Assembly (NCBI GenBank): GCA_039566865.1
Contig: CM076948.1
Span: forward strand, 11,667,001-11,731,000
DNA length: 64,000 bases
Direction of reading: 5' to 3'
Source: Aurelia coerulea
Taxonomy: Eukaryota; Cnidaria; Scyphozoa; Semaeostomeae; Ulmaridae
Shown: piece by piece, positions 61,318-64,000 of the stretch
How the letters are laid out: each line of letters begins with the position of its first letter
How positions within the stretch are numbered: the first letter of the stretch is position 1
Translations under genes and position numbers: made by a program
Notes under the pieces: generated by a model
Told to the model about the DNA's origin: nothing
The model's database searches: none
The model's input: the letters and a program-made list of their open reading frames with translations, nothing else

Positions 61318-61579
61318 GATATGTTTCTTTTTTGCACTTTTTGTTTTTTTTTCTTCTGTAAATTAGAACAATTTTGTATTTTAGATTTTCATTTTGAAAT
61401 CATATATTGTAATTATTTTAATAGTAGGTATATTCCATAAATTGTAAGATTTTTGACGGAGGGCCCCTTGTAAATCAGCCTTTGCTGAAGGGTTACCCTC
61501 CTATAAATAAATGAAATGAATGAAATGAAAATGCCAATTACGACGGCGGGCCAGCGCGGCGCCGCAGGCGACGCGCGGC

Positions 61580-61920
61580 AAGCCTAGTAGTATTCTATCA
61601 ATCTGACGTCAAAGGACAAAGCACAAGACTACAACACCATAAAACGAGAACCGTCCCCTACAAGAACAACGACTCAACTGATAACAACGAGAACGAGGCT
61701 AACAACAACAACATCATATGACAAGAACTTTTTTACCTTATAAGGACAACATTATACTTGTAAATTAATTAACCTCATATGGAAATACAAAATACTATAA
61801 ATAGAGGTTGACACTCTTAATAAATCAGTTGCTCTGAAGATGCCCTAGTGGGCGAAACTAGTTAGCAGATAACTGAACAAAAAGGCGCAAAAGATCAACT
61901 CGATGCCTGCTCTCTGTGGA
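61580..61920 (+). repeat. Remnant of a Penelope-like 3' region
   Basis: AC-rich non-coding sequence (CAAGAACAACGACTCAACTG, TAACAACAACAACATC) leads into the hammerhead-like motif at 61826-61875, in the same relation to it as at 40140-40430. Assignment to PLEs rests on that motif. Confidence 0.45.
61826..61875 (+). ncRNA. Hammerhead-ribozyme-like fold, second example
   Basis: CTGAAGA (61834-61840) and GAAAC (61854-61858) enclose stem II GCCC/GGGC with loop TAGT. Stem III is the minimal ACTAGT, with cleavage expected after U61863. Stem I pairs CAGTT and GCT (61826-61833) with AGC and AACTG (61864-61866 and 61871-61875), with a four-base bulge. As at 40317 there is one extra base between core and stem II. 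Two independent loci with different stem sequences but the same layout support a real fold. Confidence 0.55.
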
Positions 61921-61974
61921 TGTTGTCCCTCTTCTTCTCATCGTTCACTTTATATAGTATTCTGACATTGCTAG

Positions 61975-62395
61975 GATATGGATGCCCCTGGGTACTCTTT
62001 GGGTTTAAAAAAGGATCAAATATTATTTTTTTGGGTCAATGGTTTGTAGTTATTTCTGTAGGGTTCCTGAAATTCTGGATTACTTTTTTTGGTCTGAAAT
62101 ATGGGAGAAAGTAAAAAAAAAAAAATGGGCAAAACATTATTTACAAACCAAAGTAAGATCAAGTAACATTATTAAAATCAAAATATTGAAATTTCCAAAT
62201 AAATTATGAGAAATCAAATCATTTAAGGCACTTTTCCACGGATTGAAGATATTGACTTCATAACATTTAAGAATGTTAGGTCAGAGAAATAATTTTTCGG
62301 GATGTATTTTCATGCTAGGAATCATTATGTTGGGTTGATGCTTTGTACCACACCAGCCTAAGCACCAATATCCTGAATATACCCGAGGATAGGGT
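61975..62395. mobile_element. MITE, family G, copy 4
   Basis: It begins near GGATATGGATGCCCCTGGGT and ends CACCAATATCCTGAATATAC, with the interior TTTTTTTGGGTC and CATGCTAGGAATCATTAT motifs of the family. The terminal G tract has decayed. The inverted order of motifs relative to the ends is the same as in copy 1. Confidence 0.68.
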
Positions 62396-62947
62396 CTATT
62401 TCGTACTTCTTTACTTTTATGATATTTCTTTACTTTTAGAAAAAGACAGGCGAAGAGGGACATGGGCAGAATGCGGGAGTATCAATCAACAGAAAAGCAA
62501 AAGGTGGATACTTTGTCAAAAGAGCTATAAAGCGTTACAAATCAACACAATTATTGTTTTTCATGTATTCCACTCTCCCAGAATGTATGTTGTGTTTCTT
62601 TGAAAATTGAGAGTTAGGGGGAGACCACCAAGACGGGAAAGAGCAACACTCGTTTTGCTTACAATCATCTCCCATCCATGCTTTCTCCGTTTTCGAGACT
62701 CATTACACATCCTCACCGCATCTATATTTCATTTTGCCCTCTTCATTTTGCATTGCTCTTTCCACTCTTTATAAACTACTGCCCTCAAACGTTTTACTGC
62801 ATCGTTACTCTATATACTTTGCAGCACCTCCCAGAATCGCCTTTATTTCCGTTAGCCGAAGCTGATTGCGTTGATTGCTAATTGCGGAAGCTGATTGTGT
62901 TAATTAGACCGGTGTAAAACCATATTTCTGGAGTAGTCTACTTGAAA
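62396..62947. other. No recognised gene
   Basis: Nothing in this stretch can be supported. Short open frames near 62343 and 62678 lack motifs. AATTAGACCGGTGTAAAACC at its end matches the LINE codons near 11820 (AATTAGACCGGTCAAAAAG), so the LINE 3' end of the next entry may begin here. Confidence 0.4.
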
Positions 62948-63452
62948 GGCATCAGAAATATAATTAAGCTCCGCGTACAATTTAGCGATCTAAAAGCATA
63001 TACATTTTATCATAATTTTGAGTGTCTTAGGCCTGTATATGTGATTGTGGTGCGGCTAATGAGGACAAGGAGCATTTCAAGAGGATATTTTTGGCACTGT
63101 CACAAAAGTGTCGGGTGTTGACATCGCAAACCTGCATTCAGAAACCTGATGCAACTTGCTTTGTTACGGAAGCTTTAATATGAATATGATCGACAACAGG
63201 ATGATTATTGAAGCAACAATTGAAAACACAAACAGGTTAAATTGATCTTGGTTACTGGCATGCTGCCTGGGTAAGGGATGCGGTTCTTTGTCCATTCGCT
63301 CGTACACGTGGATCAACATAAAATCAATTAAAAATAACACAATCATCTAGCATCTATCAGCTCTCCTTCTTATCTTCCAGACATTTCCACGCCAAACCAT
63401 TCAAATTTCCCCAAAGTGCAGGACTTTCGTTGTCATTGTACCGTCCAGTTTC
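62948..63452 (+). pseudogene. LINE 3' end (Cys/His tail, last codons and 3' UTR)
   Basis: The bases from AATATAATTAAGCTCCGCGT through GGCCTGTATATG and GCGGCTAATGAGGACAAGGA match the last coding piece of the LINE at 13555-13842. Then come codons for NMNMIDNRMIIEATIENTN and a UTR matching 25465-25765. Deletions inside the Cys/His tail destroy the frame. It is abutted at about 63453 by the RT of another LINE. Confidence 0.75.
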
Positions 63453-63469
63453 GACCACTTCAACCAGAA

Positions 63470-64000
63470 CATCTGCTTAAAGCTGCACACAAATTTAAAA
63501 CATCTCATGGTTTTGGTGTAGACCATATTTCCAGTTATTTTCTAAAAAATGGAATGCCTATTTTGGCTCCTTCATTGAGCCAAATATTCAACTTATCCAT
63601 GTCTAAAGGCCTCTTTCCAGCTGACTGGAAAATTGCCAGGGTTGCACCAATTTACAAGGATGGCCCGACTGACGTGGATTCAAACTGCCGACCTATCTCG
63701 GTACTACCTTTCCTCACTGAACACCGTCGTTTGTTTTCAAAACAATCAGGATTTCGGAAGCTTCATTCAGTACTAACCTGTTTATTAAGATGTATAGCCC
63801 TCGAGTGTCAGAAAATATTCTCTGTTGTGACAACAGTATGTTTGTTATGTTCGTATTGTCCACAACAGGGGGTTCACTCTTTTAGCAACAGAGCCCTACA
63901 GATGCACTAATGATTGGTACCTGGACCTCTATAAGGGACAGTATACATCTGTCACCTTCATACACTCAAAGAAGACTTTTGACACTGTTGATTACCAAAT
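63470..64000 (+). pseudogene. LINE reverse transcriptase, N-terminal part, runs off the window
   Basis: Codons read KFKTSHGFGVDHISSYFLKN, then FPADWKIARVAPIYKDGPTD, then RPISVLPFL. A deletion of roughly 15-20 residues brings SKQSGFRKLHSVLTCLLR up next to it. A 107-bp insert (63793-63899) with the duplication AGATG on both sides separates this from TNDWYLDLYKGQYTSVTFIH and KKTFDTVDYQ. The catalytic box would lie beyond 64000. Substitutions such as D to H in the motif A region (FIHSKKTFD) mark it as dead. Confidence 0.82.

Larger units (their letters stand above)
56590..61530 (+). mobile_element. CR1-like non-LTR retrotransposon, apparently complete with two open ORFs
   Basis: The unit has a 5' leader of about 170 bp, ORF1 (56766-58409), a gap of 73 bp, ORF2 (58483-61317) and a 3' UTR of about 210 bp that ends in ATGAATGAAATGAAA near 61530. 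ORF order, an SGNH-esterase in ORF1 and short tandem repeats at the 3' end are characteristic of the CR1 group. The exact 5' end and a TSD could not be fixed, and CR1 elements often lack a clear one. Because both frames are open this copy may be active or very recent. Confidence 0.85.

Overview
This window is eukaryotic, AT-rich and dominated by transposable elements. The mixture is non-LTR retrotransposons (CR1-like and related clades), Penelope-like elements (PLEs) with a GIY-YIG endonuclease, and many terminal-inverted-repeat DNA elements. There are also split exons with GT/AG borders. Together these suggest an invertebrate metazoan, most likely an anthozoan cnidarian such as a coral or sea anemone. 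That taxonomic call is an inference and no single marker gene proves it. Nothing prokaryotic was seen: no operons, no CRISPR array and no rRNA operon.

Region by region. (1) 1-26.4 kb is the interior of one host gene on the minus strand. Four coding exons (342-450, 3988-4116, 6296-6422, 26094-26208) and a possible 17-nt microexon (26302-26318) encode heptad-like coiled coil. All junctions have GT/AG borders and their phases chain correctly from exon to exon. The large intron (6.4-26.1 kb) and the smaller ones are packed with nested transposons. The main ones are a LINE copy with a twin-priming-type 5' inversion (9.4-13.8 kb) holding a stack of MITEs, a 56-bp minisatellite (14.7-15.8 kb), a piggyBac-like MITE with perfect TTAA ends (16 kb), and a 3.9-kb foldback element whose arms carry a 46-bp satellite (18.8-22.7 kb). 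(2) 26.5-40 kb holds further LINE 3' ends, a 4.3-kb giant palindromic element (28.4-32.7 kb) and a 5.6-kb hAT-like element (33.8-39.4 kb). The hAT-like element contains other MITEs and degraded exons of what looks like a multicopy cnidarian gene family. (3) 40-49.1 kb is a Penelope-like cluster. Fragments with the GIY-YIG domain lie in tail-to-tail and head-to-head orientations. They include a roughly 4-kb palindrome of two PLE derivatives from which the reverse transcriptase has been cleanly removed, so that the N-terminal PLE domain is fused in frame to the endonuclease domain. A LINE with a 605-codon open frame sits inside one PLE arm. (4) 49-56.6 kb holds more nested MITEs, including a hAT-like element, an element with a perfect 8-bp target-site duplication (TSD), a 300-bp palindrome and a pogo-like MITE, nested in that order. 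(5) 56.6-61.5 kb is an apparently complete CR1-like retrotransposon with both ORFs open. ORF1 is a winged helix, coiled coil and SGNH-esterase protein; ORF2 is an endonuclease/reverse transcriptase. (6) 61.5-64 kb holds a PLE remnant with a hammerhead-like motif, another MITE copy, and LINE fragments running off the right edge.

Functionally the window shows one host gene expanded by transposons, plus one retrotransposon that may still be able to move and several non-autonomous passengers. The most unusual items are the RT-less PLE fusion in palindromic arrangement, the foldback element with satellite arms, the SAMD1/KAT6-like winged helix at the start of the CR1 ORF1, and two hammerhead-like folds. 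The sequence was read by eye. Family names rest on recognised motifs, not on searches, and MITE borders are good to a few bases only where a TSD is quoted.
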